Origin: Bacteroidales bacterium
Lineage (GTDB): Bacteria > Bacteroidota > Bacteroidia > Bacteroidales > P3
Assembly: GCA_017550405.1 (NCBI GenBank)
Contig: JAFZPH010000044.1
Span: 1 to 64,000 of the forward strand
Direction: 5' to 3'
DNA: 64,000 nucleotides
The notes beneath the pieces are model-generated. The model was not told the origin of the DNA and did no database searches. It was given only the letters and a program-made list of their open reading frames with translations. The position numbers were made by a program, and so were the translations under genes. The first letter of the stretch is position 1; each line of letters begins with the position of its first letter. Positions 27,940-37,116 of the stretch are shown piece after piece.

Positions 27940-28203
27940 ATGGCTCACAAAAAAGGTGTAGGTAGTTCCAGTAACGGTCGCGAATCCGAAAGCAAACGCT
28001 TGGGCGTTAAAATCTTTGGTGGTCAGCATTGCATCGCTGGCAACATCATCGTCCGTCAGCGCGGCACTGTCCACAACCCCGGCAACAACGTGGGAATGGG
28101 CAGAGATCATACCTTGTTCGCACTGTGCGACGGTACCGTCCAGTTCAAGAAAGGTCGCGAAGACCGTTCGTATGTGTCGGTTCTTCCCGATGCAGCCGAA
28201 TAA
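27940..28203 (+). CDS. rpmA: 50S ribosomal protein L27
   Basis: An 87-residue bL27 protein beginning [24 protein letters not shown]. The mature-type N-terminus lacks the cleaved extension found in Firmicutes. Its N-terminal tail reaches the peptidyl transferase centre. It follows rplU by 37 nt and is closed by a hairpin terminator. Confidence 0.98.
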   Translation: MAHKKGVGSSSNGRESESKRLGVKIFGGQHCIAGNIIVRQRGTVHNPGNNVGMGRDHTLFALCDGTVQFKKGREDRSYVSVLPDAAE

Positions 28204-28232
28204 CAGGCAACAAATCAATAAGATTGAGAATG

Positions 28233-28263
28233 AAAGGCGCACTCGTCAGTGCGTCTTTTTTTT
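28233..28263 (+). terminator. Rho-independent terminator after rpmA
   Basis: The stem AAAGGCGCACT (28233-28243) pairs with AGTGCGTCTTT (28248-28258), including one G-T pair, around the loop CGTC; the strand continues as a T-run to 28263. Confidence 0.9.
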
Positions 28264-28352
28264 GTGTGCAGTATTTTCTGGAGACCGAAGCCCTGCCAAG
28301 AAAAATAAAGGCGTGGTGCAATAGAATATGTTTTTCGTCGTTATAATTGCGT

Positions 28353-29438
28353 ATGAGTAAAGGTGTGCCATATATTGTCGCAGGACCTTGCAGTGTGGAA
28401 AGCCACCAGCAGTTGGGTGCCGCCGTCGAGGCGTTGGCACGCGAGCGGCGGGTGAACATGGTGCGCTGCGGGGCTTGGAAGCCGCGCACGAGGCCGGGAG
28501 GCTTCGAGGGGTGCGGTGAGCAGGCTTTGCAGTGGATTGAGGAATGCCGTGGGGTGGCAGATGCCATCAGGCACGAGGCTGGGGGCAAAAGGTTGCTGTT
28601 CTGCTGCGAAGTGGCAATGCCCGAGCATGTGGAGAAGGTGATGAGCCATGGTATCGATGCGGTATGGATCGGGGCAAGGAGCACAGCCAGCCCCTTTGTG
28701 GTGCAGGAACTGACAGAGGCCTTGCGCGGCACGGGGTTGCGGGTGATGGTGAAGAATGCACCGAGTCCGGATGTGAGGCTGTGGATGGGGGCAATAGAGC
28801 GTTGCCAACAGGTGGGTCTGGATGATGTGTGGGCTGTGCACCGCGGTTTCGATGTGTTCCGGAATGATGCGTACAGAAATAATCCCTTGTGGGAAGTGCC
28901 CATTGAGTTGCGTCGGCAGATGCCAGAGGTGCCGATATTGTGCGACCCGAGCCACATAGCCGGCAGGCGGGAGCCGATAGCGGCATTGTCGCAGACGGCC
29001 ATGGATTTGGGCTTCGACGGGTTGATGATTGAGACACATCCGCATCCCGACGAGGCATTGACCGATGCGGGGCAGCAGTTGACACCCGAGGCATTATCGC
29101 TGTTGCTTGACGGTATTGTGCTGCGGAGCACGGACAGCGTGGTGGCCGACGAGGAACTGCGCCTGCTGCGTGAACAGATTGACCACCTGGACAGCAGGCT
29201 GCTGCAGCTGTTGGCGGCACGTTTTGACGTGTCGCGGCAAATAGCCCGCGTGAAGGCCCAGGGCAATTTGGCGGTGTTCCAGCCCAAGCGGTGGGACGCA
29301 ATGCTGAGGCATCGGATAGAGACAGGGCAGGAGATAGGACTTGACGAGAGGTTTGTGAAGGGGATTTTCGAGAAGATACATGCCGAGAGTGTGAGGGTGC
29401 AGGAGGAGAAGATAGGCGACAAGCAACATATTGAATGA
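28353..29438 (+). CDS. Bifunctional DAHP synthase / chorismate mutase
   Basis: A 361-residue fusion typical of Bacteroidetes. The N-terminal domain (about residues 5-255) is a KDSA-like DAHP synthase that condenses phosphoenolpyruvate and erythrose 4-phosphate in the first shikimate step: IVAGPCSVES, MVRCGAWKPRTRPGGF, and LCDPSHIAGRRE are diagnostic. The C-terminal domain (about residues 268-350) is an AroQ chorismate mutase, with LREQIDHLDSRLLQLLAARFDVSRQIARVK. The fusion probably allows feedback by prephenate or chorismate products. The shikimate kinase gene (31134-31640) lies close but in another operon. ATG 28353 is preferred to TTG 28347. Confidence 0.93.
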   Translation: MSKGVPYIVAGPCSVESHQQLGAAVEALARERRVNMVRCGAWKPRTRPGGFEGCGEQALQWIEECRGVADAIRHEAGGKRLLFCCEVAMPEHVEKVMSHGIDAVWIGARSTASPFVVQELTEALRGTGLRVMVKNAPSPDVRLWMGAIERCQQVGLDDVWAVHRGFDVFRNDAYRNNPLWEVPIELRRQMPEVPILCDPSHIAGRREPIAALSQTAMDLGFDGLMIETHPHPDEALTDAGQQLTPEALSLLLDGIVLRSTDSVVADEELRLLREQIDHLDSRLLQLLAARFDVSRQIARVKAQGNLAVFQPKRWDAMLRHRIETGQEIGLDERFVKGIFEKIHAESVRVQEEKIGDKQHIE

Positions 29439-29460
29439 AAATCATTAATACTATAGCTAT

Positions 29461-30021
29461 ATGAAAATCCGTTTTTTGAAACTGAAAGACTGGCTGCTGA
29501 TGACGGTGATGGGCTTGATGGGCCTTACGGCTTGCCACAGCAGCAAGGATGTTGCCCAGCAGCCTGTGGAGCCCGAGGACGACAAGCCTGCGGTGGCTCC
29601 GCGCAGCGAGGCGGCACTGATGTACGGTGTTCCCACGATGGACTTTGTGCTGAAAGGCCGTGTGATCGACACCAAGGGTAAGGGCGTTGAAGGAATGCAG
29701 GTGATTCTGGTCAACGGCACCATCGATATTACACCCGACGACATGCATCTGGACAACAAATATGTGCAGGAGTATATCCGCGAGTCATCAGACACGACCG
29801 ACGCCGAGGGCTATTTCAGCTGCCACATGAAGGATTTCCCCAAAGATTCGCAGAATGTGATCATACGCGATGTGGACGGGAAGAAGAACGGCGCCTTTGT
29901 CGACCAGATGGTGGAGGTAAATTTTGCCGACGGTGTGCAGAGCGGCACCCGCAAGGGCTGGTATCATGGCACCCGCACCAAGGACGTCGACATCACGGTG
30001 AAGCGGGTGAACGAGGACTGA
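29461..30021 (+). CDS. Radical SAM-associated putative lipoprotein
   Basis: A 186-residue lipoprotein with lipobox LTAC (Cys25). After a low-complexity acidic linker, residues of about 52-180 look like a carboxypeptidase regulatory-type beta domain (FVLKGRVIDTKGKGVEGMQVILV ... TTDAEGYFSCHM), with a second half continuing to DVDITVKRV. The gene is directly followed by a radical SAM enzyme. This pairing is known in Bacteroidetes as the rSAM/lipoprotein system (TIGRFAM models of the type lipo_with_rSAM and rSAM_w_lipo, cited from memory), of unknown function. The only other cysteine is in the YFSCHM segment, which makes it a candidate site if the protein is the substrate. Cotranscribed with DAHPS/CM at 22 nt. 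Confidence 0.8.
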   Translation: MKIRFLKLKDWLLMTVMGLMGLTACHSSKDVAQQPVEPEDDKPAVAPRSEAALMYGVPTMDFVLKGRVIDTKGKGVEGMQVILVNGTIDITPDDMHLDNKYVQEYIRESSDTTDAEGYFSCHMKDFPKDSQNVIIRDVDGKKNGAFVDQMVEVNFADGVQSGTRKGWYHGTRTKDVDITVKRVNED

Positions 30022-30094
30022 TGTCCTCATGCCGTAGTGAGTGATGTGTCCGGCGGTCGCCATGCCGCCGGGGAATGATGATTATTGTACGCAG

Positions 30095-31153
30095 ATGGAT
30101 TTGAAACAAGAGGTGTGGCGGTCGTATCGTCACAATCAGGCCAAACTTCATCCGTTGCGGACACTTTTCTGGGAGTGTACGCTGCGGTGCAACATGCATT
30201 GCCGCCATTGCGGGAGCGACTGCAAGGTGGACAGTGCCACCCCGGATATGCCTGCCGAAGACTTTTTCAGGGTGATAGACGATATTACGCCGCATGTCAA
30301 TCCCCACGAGGTGTTCGTCATCTTCACCGGAGGCGAGGCCTTGTTGCGTCGCGACTTGGAGGCCTGCGGTCTGGAACTATACCGCAGGGGATACCCATGG
30401 GGGATTGTGAGCAACGGCTACCTGCTTGATGCCAATCGGCTGGAGCGGCTGTTGAATAGCGGTATGCACTCCATCGCCATCAGTCTCGACGGTCTGGAGG
30501 AGGAGCATAACTGGATGCGCCAGACACGCGGGAGTTTCGACCGTGCAAGTGCCGCCATCGGGTTGTTGGGACAGACACCCGACGTGCTGTGGGATGTGGT
30601 GACGTGTGTCAACCCCCGCAACTATGGGCAGTTGGAGCAGATAAAGGAGCACCTGATTGCTTTGGGGACAAAGCGTTGGAGACTGTTTGCCATCTTCCCG
30701 ATGGGACGGGCGGCCAACGACCCCGAGCTGCAGCTGAGTGATGAGATGTTCACCGGTGTGCTGGATTTCGCCAAGCGTACCAGAGAGGAAGGTCGCATTG
30801 TGTGCAACTATGCCTGCGAGGGGTATCTGGGGCCTTACGAGCGGCAGGTGAGGGACAATTATTTCTATTGCCGGGCAGGTATCGAGGTGGCCTCGGTGTT
30901 GTGCGACGGCAGTATCTCGGGCTGCACGAGTATCCGCAGCAATATGCACCAGGGGAATATCTATAAAGATAGTTTCTGGGACGTTTGGGAGAACCGTTTC
31001 GAGGCGTATCGCAACCGCCAATGGACCAAGAAAGGGCAGTGCGCCAAATGTAAGGTGTGGCGTTACTGCGAGGGGAACGGGTTGCATTTGTACGACGACA
31101 ACGGCGACTTGTTGTCATGCAGTCTGCACCGCATCAACAGCCTGAACCGATAA
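30095..31153 (+). CDS. Radical SAM/SPASM protein of the rSAM/lipoprotein system
   Basis: A 352-residue radical SAM enzyme. The [4Fe-4S] ligands are Cys32, Cys36 and Cys39 (WECTLRCNMHCRHC, the C-x3-C-x2-C motif), followed by the FTGGEALLRRD and SLDGLEEEHNWMR segments of the TIM barrel. The C-terminus (from about residue 265) has a cysteine-rich SPASM-type region, including YFYCRAG, VLCDGSISGC, CAKCKVWRYCEG and SCSL, which would hold auxiliary clusters. Such enzymes usually modify a peptide, protein or small molecule. ATG 30095 is chosen because homologues begin close to the LHPLRTLFWECTLRC segment; earlier in-frame starts exist at 30041 and 30044. The 3' end overlaps that of aroK on the other strand by 20 nt. 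Confidence 0.88.
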   Translation: MDLKQEVWRSYRHNQAKLHPLRTLFWECTLRCNMHCRHCGSDCKVDSATPDMPAEDFFRVIDDITPHVNPHEVFVIFTGGEALLRRDLEACGLELYRRGYPWGIVSNGYLLDANRLERLLNSGMHSIAISLDGLEEEHNWMRQTRGSFDRASAAIGLLGQTPDVLWDVVTCVNPRNYGQLEQIKEHLIALGTKRWRLFAIFPMGRAANDPELQLSDEMFTGVLDFAKRTREEGRIVCNYACEGYLGPYERQVRDNYFYCRAGIEVASVLCDGSISGCTSIRSNMHQGNIYKDSFWDVWENRFEAYRNRQWTKKGQCAKCKVWRYCEGNGLHLYDDNGDLLSCSLHRINSLNR

Positions 31154-31640
31154 GGTCGACCAGTTGGTTGAGGTCGGGTTTGTCGGCAGGGAAAATAATC
31201 TGGGCTTTCCGATAGTAAGGCATCCGGGCATCGAGTTGCCTCTGGATGTATTGGGCGCGTTCCTCCTCGGTCATACCGGCCAGGATGGGACGCGGTTTTT
31301 TTGATACGGCTGCCCGTCGCAGAATGGTTTCCACCGACACATCGAAATAGACCGATTTCCCGTGTTGGTTTATCCAGTCGATGTTGTCGAAATGGCAAGG
31401 GGTGCCGCCTCCTGTGGAGATTACTATATTGTCCTCATCGGCAGTGGTGTGCAAAAGTTTCTGCTCCAATTTGCGGAAGGCTTCCTCGCCATAGCGTTTG
31501 AAGAAGATGGGGATAGAGGTGTGGTAGAAGGTTTCAAACACTTGGTCGAGGTCAAGCCATTGGTAGTCCAACATGACGGCAAGTTTGTGACCTATGGTGG
31601 TCTTGCCACTGTACATGTAGCCTATGAGGTAGATACGCAT
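31134..31640 (-). CDS. aroK: Shikimate kinase
   Basis: AroK phosphorylates shikimate to shikimate 3-phosphate in aromatic amino-acid synthesis. The 168-residue NMP-kinase-like protein has the P-loop GYMYSGKTT (residues 7-15), the shikimate-binding DLDQ (near residue 31), the TGGGT loop (near residue 75), and the RPIL lid arginine. The order of genes on the minus strand puts it last after folK, a TonB receptor and a DUF4249 lipoprotein; only 3 nt separate it from the last. Its stop lies within the 3' end of the convergent radical SAM gene. Confidence 0.95.
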   Translation of the reverse strand: MRIYLIGYMYSGKTTIGHKLAVMLDYQWLDLDQVFETFYHTSIPIFFKRYGEEAFRKLEQKLLHTTADEDNIVISTGGGTPCHFDNIDWINQHGKSVYFDVSVETILRRAAVSKKPRPILAGMTEEERAQYIQRQLDARMPYYRKAQIIFPADKPDLNQLVDLIGSGC

Positions 31641-31643
31641 GGA

Positions 31644-32591
31644 CTATTGTTCTTGTGGGGGTGGCAGAGTGCCGCCTGTGATGGTGATGAGGGGGAAAGT
31701 GCGGCGCGCGTTGGCGGCAAAGATGCCGAGGGCACCGTTGACGTTGCTGTAGATGGCGGGGGGCTCGGTGATGAGCTGGATTGGGCTGGTAGCGGTGGAG
31801 ATCTCCTGAAGATAGCGGTATCGCTCGGGACTGACGGTTTCGACGTCGAGAGTGTACTGGTGGATGTAGGGCACTACCTCGTTGGTGTCTGTCAGGCGTA
31901 TGAGCGTCAAGGTGGTGTTGTGGTTCTCACCATTGAAGTTGTCATCGGTTGTAAGCAGTTGGGTAAAGGGTGAGAATCCCGACACCGAAAGGTTGGTGGC
32001 AATGTACGGGTCGATGAGCGCTTTGTCGTTGCAGAGGAAGAAGGTGGAGTAGGTGGTGTCGATGGTGTCGTAGCGCTCGAAGTAGTGCCTATAGCGGCTG
32101 CCACTGTCACGCTGCCGCAGGGTGATGCAGTAGTAGTCCTTGTGGTCGGGGTAGTCGTCGATGTTGAAGTTGACAAGCAGCAGATGGAAGGCGCCTGTGT
32201 CATTGGTGATGGCCAAGGGCTGGCTGATACGCGGCATGCGCGGCACGGTGGTGTGTGCGGTGACGGTATGGTCGCCTGCCTGTATGCAGATGGCAAGGCT
32301 GTCCTCTTCCTGCACGGTGTAGTCGAAAAAGTATCTGCAGCGGTCGACAGAGGTGGGACGGTAGTCGATGCCGTTGATTGACATGACCATGTCGATGCCC
32401 CCAAGGGGCTGGTTGTTGGTGGAGTCGAGGAAAAAGCGGGTGTTGGCGAAATAGACAAAGAGCTGTTTCTCGACTGACGGGACGGCATTCAGCACCATCT
32501 CGTGTTCGGAGATGGAGGTGTCGAATGGGATGACTTTCTCGCACGAGGCGAGGAAGAGAATAATGACGGCTATAAGTGAATATCTTTTCAT
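31644..32591 (-). CDS. DUF4249 lipoprotein, partner of TonB receptor
   Basis: A 315-residue lipoprotein with signal and lipobox LASC (Cys17). It has the DUF4249 architecture: CEKVIPFDTSISEHEMVLNAV at the N-terminus, an Ig-like region with VVVE-like strands, and a C-terminal segment (PAIYSNVNGALGIFAA) that is characteristic of the family. DUF4249 proteins are commonly encoded next to TonB-dependent receptors with carboxypeptidase-like N-terminal domains, and this pair fits that: the receptor is encoded 3 nt upstream. A role as a surface-exposed partner or ligand-binding lid is inferred. Confidence 0.85.
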   Translation of the reverse strand: MKRYSLIAVIILFLASCEKVIPFDTSISEHEMVLNAVPSVEKQLFVYFANTRFFLDSTNNQPLGGIDMVMSINGIDYRPTSVDRCRYFFDYTVQEEDSLAICIQAGDHTVTAHTTVPRMPRISQPLAITNDTGAFHLLLVNFNIDDYPDHKDYYCITLRQRDSGSRYRHYFERYDTIDTTYSTFFLCNDKALIDPYIATNLSVSGFSPFTQLLTTDDNFNGENHNTTLTLIRLTDTNEVVPYIHQYTLDVETVSPERYRYLQEISTATSPIQLITEPPAIYSNVNGALGIFAANARRTFPLITITGGTLPPPQEQ

Positions 32592-32594
32592 GGG

Positions 32595-35066
32595 TTAGAA
32601 ATAAAGGGTGTAGGCAATGGATGGCAAGATGGGGAAAATGGAGAGCTGCACGAGGGCTTTGCTGTAGCCCTGGTAGGAGTATTGGCTGCTGGTATAGGTG
32701 AGGTAGGGGTTGGCGCGGTTGTAGAGGTTATATACGCTGATGTTGATGGTGCGGCGCATCTTGGGCCTCCATACGGAAGCGTCTTGGTCCGGGGTTTCGG
32801 GCAAAGAACTCTTGCGTTGGTTGAAAGTGCGGTGGAAGTTGACACTGATGTCGGCACGGTGGTAATTGGGCATGCGGAAGTTGTTGCGGCTGCTGACGTG
32901 CGACAGGGTGTTGCTTGTGCGGGGAGGGTTGTCGTATGCATCGGGGTCGTCGGAGGCGACGGGGTATTTCTCCATGGAAAGGGTGGCGGTGTTGCCAGTG
33001 CTGAAGACCCATGTGCCGCTGATATCGAAGTTCTTGTTGAACTTATAAGTGAGCACGATGGAGAGGTCGTGGCGGCGGTCGTATTTGGCGGGGAAGGGCT
33101 TGCCATTGTTCAGCTCCTGTCCAGGGCGGTCGAAGAGATGGGTGGTGCGGCTCCAGGTATAGGCTATCCAGCCCGTCAGGTCGCCATAGTTGCGCTGGGC
33201 AAGGAACTCCACACCGTAGGTCCAGCCATTGCCCAGACAGACCAGCTCTTCCCAGCCTAAGGTGCTGCCGAAGGAGGTGGCGCCGTCTTTGTATTCGATG
33301 ATGTCGCTCATGTGCTTGTAGTAGCCTTCCACCGAGAGGTCGACTCCAATATCAGTGTTATAGACAATGCCTGCTGCCATCTGATGGGCGGTCATGGGCG
33401 GAATGCGCTTGGTGGAAGGTACCCATAGGTCGGTAGGCAGGCTGATGCTGGTGGTGGAAAGGAGGTGCATATACTGGGACATGTAGGCGTAGCCCACCTT
33501 TATCGACAGGTTGTCGCCTAGCAGTGCACGTCCTGAGATGCGTGGCTGCACTGAGGGATAGAATGCGTTTTCTACACCGAATCCACTGATGTGAAGGCCA
33601 TAGTTGAGTTTGAATACATCGTTGATGCTCCAGTCATCCTCAGCAAAGAAAACCGCCTCGTTGGCGCGCACGGTGTCTTCCTGTATGACGGTGTCCATCT
33701 GCCAGGCTGAGTTCATCTGTATCTGGTCGAAATAGTCGATGCTGCCGCTTGCCACGCTGGGGCGGATCCAGTGTCGGGTGTAATAGGCGCCAAACTGTAT
33801 GTTGTGGTCGGGGGTGGGTGTGTATGAGAAATCGGCGCGGCCGGTAAGGTCGTAGATTGACGACAGATAGTTGCCCTTTACGGTTGACACCTGTTCGCTG
33901 CCGTCATCCAGTATGGCATATTTCTCAATGCCCACCACCATACGGTTGTTGTATTGCGTATAGGAGGCGGAGAGATTCATGAACAGCTTGGGTCCCAACA
34001 CATAGTTCCATCGCAGTCCGCCCACGGTGTTGCCCCAGTTGTTGGCAAAGTCGAGGTATTGGTCTTCGGCCAAGCTGCTCTCGGTGCGCACCTTGGTATA
34101 AACGTCGTCGTCGCCGTGATAGAAGGTGGCGTAGAGGTAGCTTTTGTCAGAGAACCTGTGTGTCACCTTTCCGTTGAGGTCGTAGAAATAGTAGCCGGCC
34201 ACAAGTTTTGTCTTGCCATCTACATCGGTGGCGAGCTTTCTCACCAGCGGCCGCATCAGGAAGTCGGCGTATGTGCGCCGTGCGGAGAAGCAGAACGTGG
34301 TTTTCTCTTTGACAATAGGACCCTCGACATTCAGTTTGGCCGAAATGAATCCGAGGGATAAGTTGCCGTGTATCTCGCGGTCGTTTCCATTGTTGGTGGT
34401 TACGTCCAACACACTCGACAGCCTGCCGCCAAAGCGGGCCGGGAAGCTGCCCTTATAGAGTGTCACGTTCTTGACGGCATCAGCGTTGAAGGCGGAGAAG
34501 AAACCGCCCAGGTGGTTTACGTTGTACAATGGTATGCCGTCCAGGAGGAAAAGGTTCTCGTCGGGGCCGCCGCCGCGCACATACATGCCACCGGTGCCCT
34601 CGTTGCCACTCTGCACACCGGGAAGCAGTTGCAGGGCTTTCATAATGTCGGCTTCCCCAAACAACACGGGCACGGCTTTCAGCTGCTCCACGGGAATCTC
34701 GATGGCACTCATCTGCGACGACTCGCGCGAGTTGATGCGTTGCGCCCTCACCACCACCTCTTTCAGCTGGATGCTGGAATGCAGCGCATAGTTGCGGCTT
34801 GTGTTGCCGTTGAGGGGCACGGTGTCGTACACCGTCACATATCCTACATACGACACCCGCAGCCGAGCCTCCTTCCCTTTCAAGGTCAGCGAGAAGCGCC
34901 CGTTGGCGTCGGTTATCGTCCCCTTTCCGCTGCCCGATTCGAACACGGTGGCGCCTATCAGGGTTTCGCCCGTTGAGTGGTCTGTCACTATCCCGCTGAC
35001 GGTGCGTTGCGCCATCAGCATTACAGGGCAGAGCAGTAGACAGAGCAAGAACAATTGTCTTCGCAT
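32595..35066 (-). CDS. TonB-dependent receptor with carboxypeptidase-like domain
   Basis: An 823-residue outer-membrane receptor. A signal peptide (MRRQLFLLCLLLCPVMLMAQ) is followed by a carboxypeptidase-regulatory-like domain (residues of about 22-105, TVSGIVTDHSTGETLIGATVFE), a plug domain (about 110-240, with GVQSGNEGTGGMYVRGGGPDENLFLLDGIPLYN), and a beta-barrel to the aromatic C-terminus (LYF). Substrate is not deducible; the DUF4249 partner is typical of SusCD-unrelated receptor pairs. It starts within the last 46 nt of folK on the same strand, so translation of the two is probably coupled. Confidence 0.9.
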   Translation of the reverse strand: MRRQLFLLCLLLCPVMLMAQRTVSGIVTDHSTGETLIGATVFESGSGKGTITDANGRFSLTLKGKEARLRVSYVGYVTVYDTVPLNGNTSRNYALHSSIQLKEVVVRAQRINSRESSQMSAIEIPVEQLKAVPVLFGEADIMKALQLLPGVQSGNEGTGGMYVRGGGPDENLFLLDGIPLYNVNHLGGFFSAFNADAVKNVTLYKGSFPARFGGRLSSVLDVTTNNGNDREIHGNLSLGFISAKLNVEGPIVKEKTTFCFSARRTYADFLMRPLVRKLATDVDGKTKLVAGYYFYDLNGKVTHRFSDKSYLYATFYHGDDDVYTKVRTESSLAEDQYLDFANNWGNTVGGLRWNYVLGPKLFMNLSASYTQYNNRMVVGIEKYAILDDGSEQVSTVKGNYLSSIYDLTGRADFSYTPTPDHNIQFGAYYTRHWIRPSVASGSIDYFDQIQMNSAWQMDTVIQEDTVRANEAVFFAEDDWSINDVFKLNYGLHISGFGVENAFYPSVQPRISGRALLGDNLSIKVGYAYMSQYMHLLSTTSISLPTDLWVPSTKRIPPMTAHQMAAGIVYNTDIGVDLSVEGYYKHMSDIIEYKDGATSFGSTLGWEELVCLGNGWTYGVEFLAQRNYGDLTGWIAYTWSRTTHLFDRPGQELNNGKPFPAKYDRRHDLSIVLTYKFNKNFDISGTWVFSTGNTATLSMEKYPVASDDPDAYDNPPRTSNTLSHVSSRNNFRMPNYHRADISVNFHRTFNQRKSSLPETPDQDASVWRPKMRRTINISVYNLYNRANPYLTYTSSQYSYQGYSKALVQLSIFPILPSIAYTLYF

Positions 35067-35548
35067 ATCGATAATAATTGTGAAATGGTCTTCTTCAAAA
35101 CAGGATGAATCGCGTCGGGGGCGATGTCGCAGAGCGGTTGCAGCACAAAACGCCGCTGGTGCATGCGCGGGTGGGGGATGGTCAGGTCGGGCAAGGATAT
35201 CACCTCGTTGTCGAACAGGATAAGGTCAATGTCAATCGGGCGGCTGGAATACACACGTTTCGCATCGTTCGGCGGGGTGTTTCCCTTCCGCTGCCGCCCC
35301 AGTTCCTTTTCAATGGCAAGGCACTCCCGCAGACAGTCGTGGGCGCTGAGGCTTGTCTCCACCTGCAAGGCCATGTTCAGAAACGGTTGTGTCTCCATTC
35401 CGTCAAATGTCCCCCATGGTGCGGTCTCATATAGCTGCGAACAACCGACAACAGACCCGACACGTTGCCGTATCAGGTCTGTTGCCTGTTGCAACAGGGC
35501 TTTGCGGTCGCCCTGGTTGCCGCCTATCAGCAGATAGAGGGATGACAT
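35021..35548 (-). CDS. folK: HPPK, 6-hydroxymethyl-7,8-dihydropterin pyrophosphokinase
   Basis: FolK transfers pyrophosphate from ATP to hydroxymethyl-dihydropterin in folate synthesis. The 175-residue protein starts MSSLYLLIGGNQGD, the typical (L/I)GxNxGD opening, and contains ETAPWG, FLNMAL, and the signature SRPIDIDLILFDNEVI near residue 110, followed by IPHPRMHQRRFVLQPL. ATG 35548 is chosen; a longer form would lack homology. It lies 35 nt after glnA on the same strand and overlaps the TonB receptor start by 46 nt. Confidence 0.95.
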   Translation of the reverse strand: MSSLYLLIGGNQGDRKALLQQATDLIRQRVGSVVGCSQLYETAPWGTFDGMETQPFLNMALQVETSLSAHDCLRECLAIEKELGRQRKGNTPPNDAKRVYSSRPIDIDLILFDNEVISLPDLTIPHPRMHQRRFVLQPLCDIAPDAIHPVLKKTISQLLSICEDNCSCSVYCSAL

Positions 35549-35583
35549 TGCTTTGCTTGTACTAGAATGCACCCGTGGCGGGG

Positions 35584-37089
35584 TCAACCGCAGTGGATAA
35601 AGGATTCAACGAGTTCCAGAATCTTGTGCGGGTTGGTACCGATTTCGGCGCGGAGGGTGCGGTCGTTGTATGAGCGCAACTCCTTCAGTATGCCGTCAAT
35701 CAGCGCAGGGGCAAAGATACCCTTCTCCTCGTAAATGGCGCGGTCGCGCTCCAGTATGTCGGCACTCGCTGCGCAGCTGTCGGGCAGCACATCGAGTCGG
35801 CTGAGGACATCCTCATGCTCGAAGATGTTCACGCTCACATAGCGGTCTTTGGCATACTGCACAGCGTTCTCCATCTCGAAACCGTGGCGGGCTGCCACCG
35901 TCATGCCGGCCAGCAGCAGGTATACGTTGGCGCTGCCGTCGGGGGTGCGCAGCTCGATGGTCTGTTTGTGGCTGAAGTCCACAGCCTCGTTCTTCTCCAG
36001 TGGGTTGCAGTGGGCCATCATGTTGCCGCTGCCCTTGGTCCATCCCAGTGGTACACGCACCATGGCACTGCGGTTGCGGTCGCCCCAGCAGATGTTGGTG
36101 GGAGCCTCCTGGTGAGGCACCAGACGGAAATAGCTCGTCGGGTTCGTGTCGCCGAAAGCAGTGAGCGAACCGGCCAGATTCAGAATACCGGCAATGGCCT
36201 TGTGGGCCACCTCGGTCAGTCCGTTCTCGCCAATGTACATGTTCTTGCCGTCCTTGGTGATGCGGGTGTGGATATGCATGCCGCTGCCGGCCTTGCCCAC
36301 GGTAATCTTCGGGGCGAAGGTGACGGTGATGCCGTACTGGTAGCCCAGGGTGCGCATAATCCATTTGGCTATCACCAGCTGGTCGGCGGCGTCCTCCAGG
36401 GTGGTGGGCAGGAACTCGATTTCGTTCTGCTCATACATCAGGTCGTCCACGCTGAAGTTGCCCACCTCGCTGTGGCCGTACTTGATCAGGCCACCGCATT
36501 CGGCAATCAGTTTCATCGCCTCGGTGCGGAAGTTCTCAAACTTGCAGAAAGGTGTCGAGGCATGGTATCCGCGCTGGTCGGCGGTCAGGTACTGCTCCTC
36601 CTTAGGTGCGATGACGTAATACTCCAACTCGCCCATCACCTCAAACTCCATGCCGCCGGTGGTCTCGCGGAAAGCCTTGCCGGCCTTGGCCAGGGTGTAC
36701 TCGGGAGCCATGTCGAACGGCTCGCCGTCCTTAGTGTAGAAATTGCAAAGGATGTCGAGAGTGGGAATGTCGGCAAATGGGTCGATAAACGCCGTGCGGA
36801 AACGCGGAATGACATACAAGTCGCTGCTGCCGGCCTCCAGGAAGGGGAACAGGCTGCTGCCGTCCACACGCTCGCCGCTGGTCAGTATCTCGTCGGCGTG
36901 CTCCATGCTGTTGATGACAAAATTCAGCGTTTTCAGCCGTCCGTCATACGCCATGTAGCGGAACTTGATCATCTCTATTTCAAATTCCTCGATGACCTTG
37001 AGGATATCAGCTTTGGTGAATTCGCACATCGGTTTCTGCAGAAACTGCACCAAGCGGTTGGGATTGTGTTTTAACTGGTCTTGTTTCAT
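35584..37089 (-). CDS. glnA: Glutamine synthetase, type I-like
   Basis: A 501-residue glutamine synthetase family protein that would make glutamine from glutamate, ammonia and ATP. Seen are the Mg/glutamate motif ELEYYVIAPKEEQY near residue 156, the GSGMHIHT catalytic histidine motif near residue 270, NPTSYFRLVPHQEAPTNICWGDRNRSAM (ATP and glutamate binding), and the RTPDGSANVYLLLAGM segment. It lacks a clear adenylylation-loop tyrosine motif (NLYDLP), so covalent control by GlnE is doubtful. ATG 37089 is used because it follows the divergent promoter box. The gene shares a 50-bp promoter region with pepP. Confidence 0.9.
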   Translation of the reverse strand: MKQDQLKHNPNRLVQFLQKPMCEFTKADILKVIEEFEIEMIKFRYMAYDGRLKTLNFVINSMEHADEILTSGERVDGSSLFPFLEAGSSDLYVIPRFRTAFIDPFADIPTLDILCNFYTKDGEPFDMAPEYTLAKAGKAFRETTGGMEFEVMGELEYYVIAPKEEQYLTADQRGYHASTPFCKFENFRTEAMKLIAECGGLIKYGHSEVGNFSVDDLMYEQNEIEFLPTTLEDAADQLVIAKWIMRTLGYQYGITVTFAPKITVGKAGSGMHIHTRITKDGKNMYIGENGLTEVAHKAIAGILNLAGSLTAFGDTNPTSYFRLVPHQEAPTNICWGDRNRSAMVRVPLGWTKGSGNMMAHCNPLEKNEAVDFSHKQTIELRTPDGSANVYLLLAGMTVAARHGFEMENAVQYAKDRYVSVNIFEHEDVLSRLDVLPDSCAASADILERDRAIYEEKGIFAPALIDGILKELRSYNDRTLRAEIGTNPHKILELVESFIHCG

Positions 37090-37116
37090 ATCGGAAATTA
37101 TTTTCAATTGGGACTG

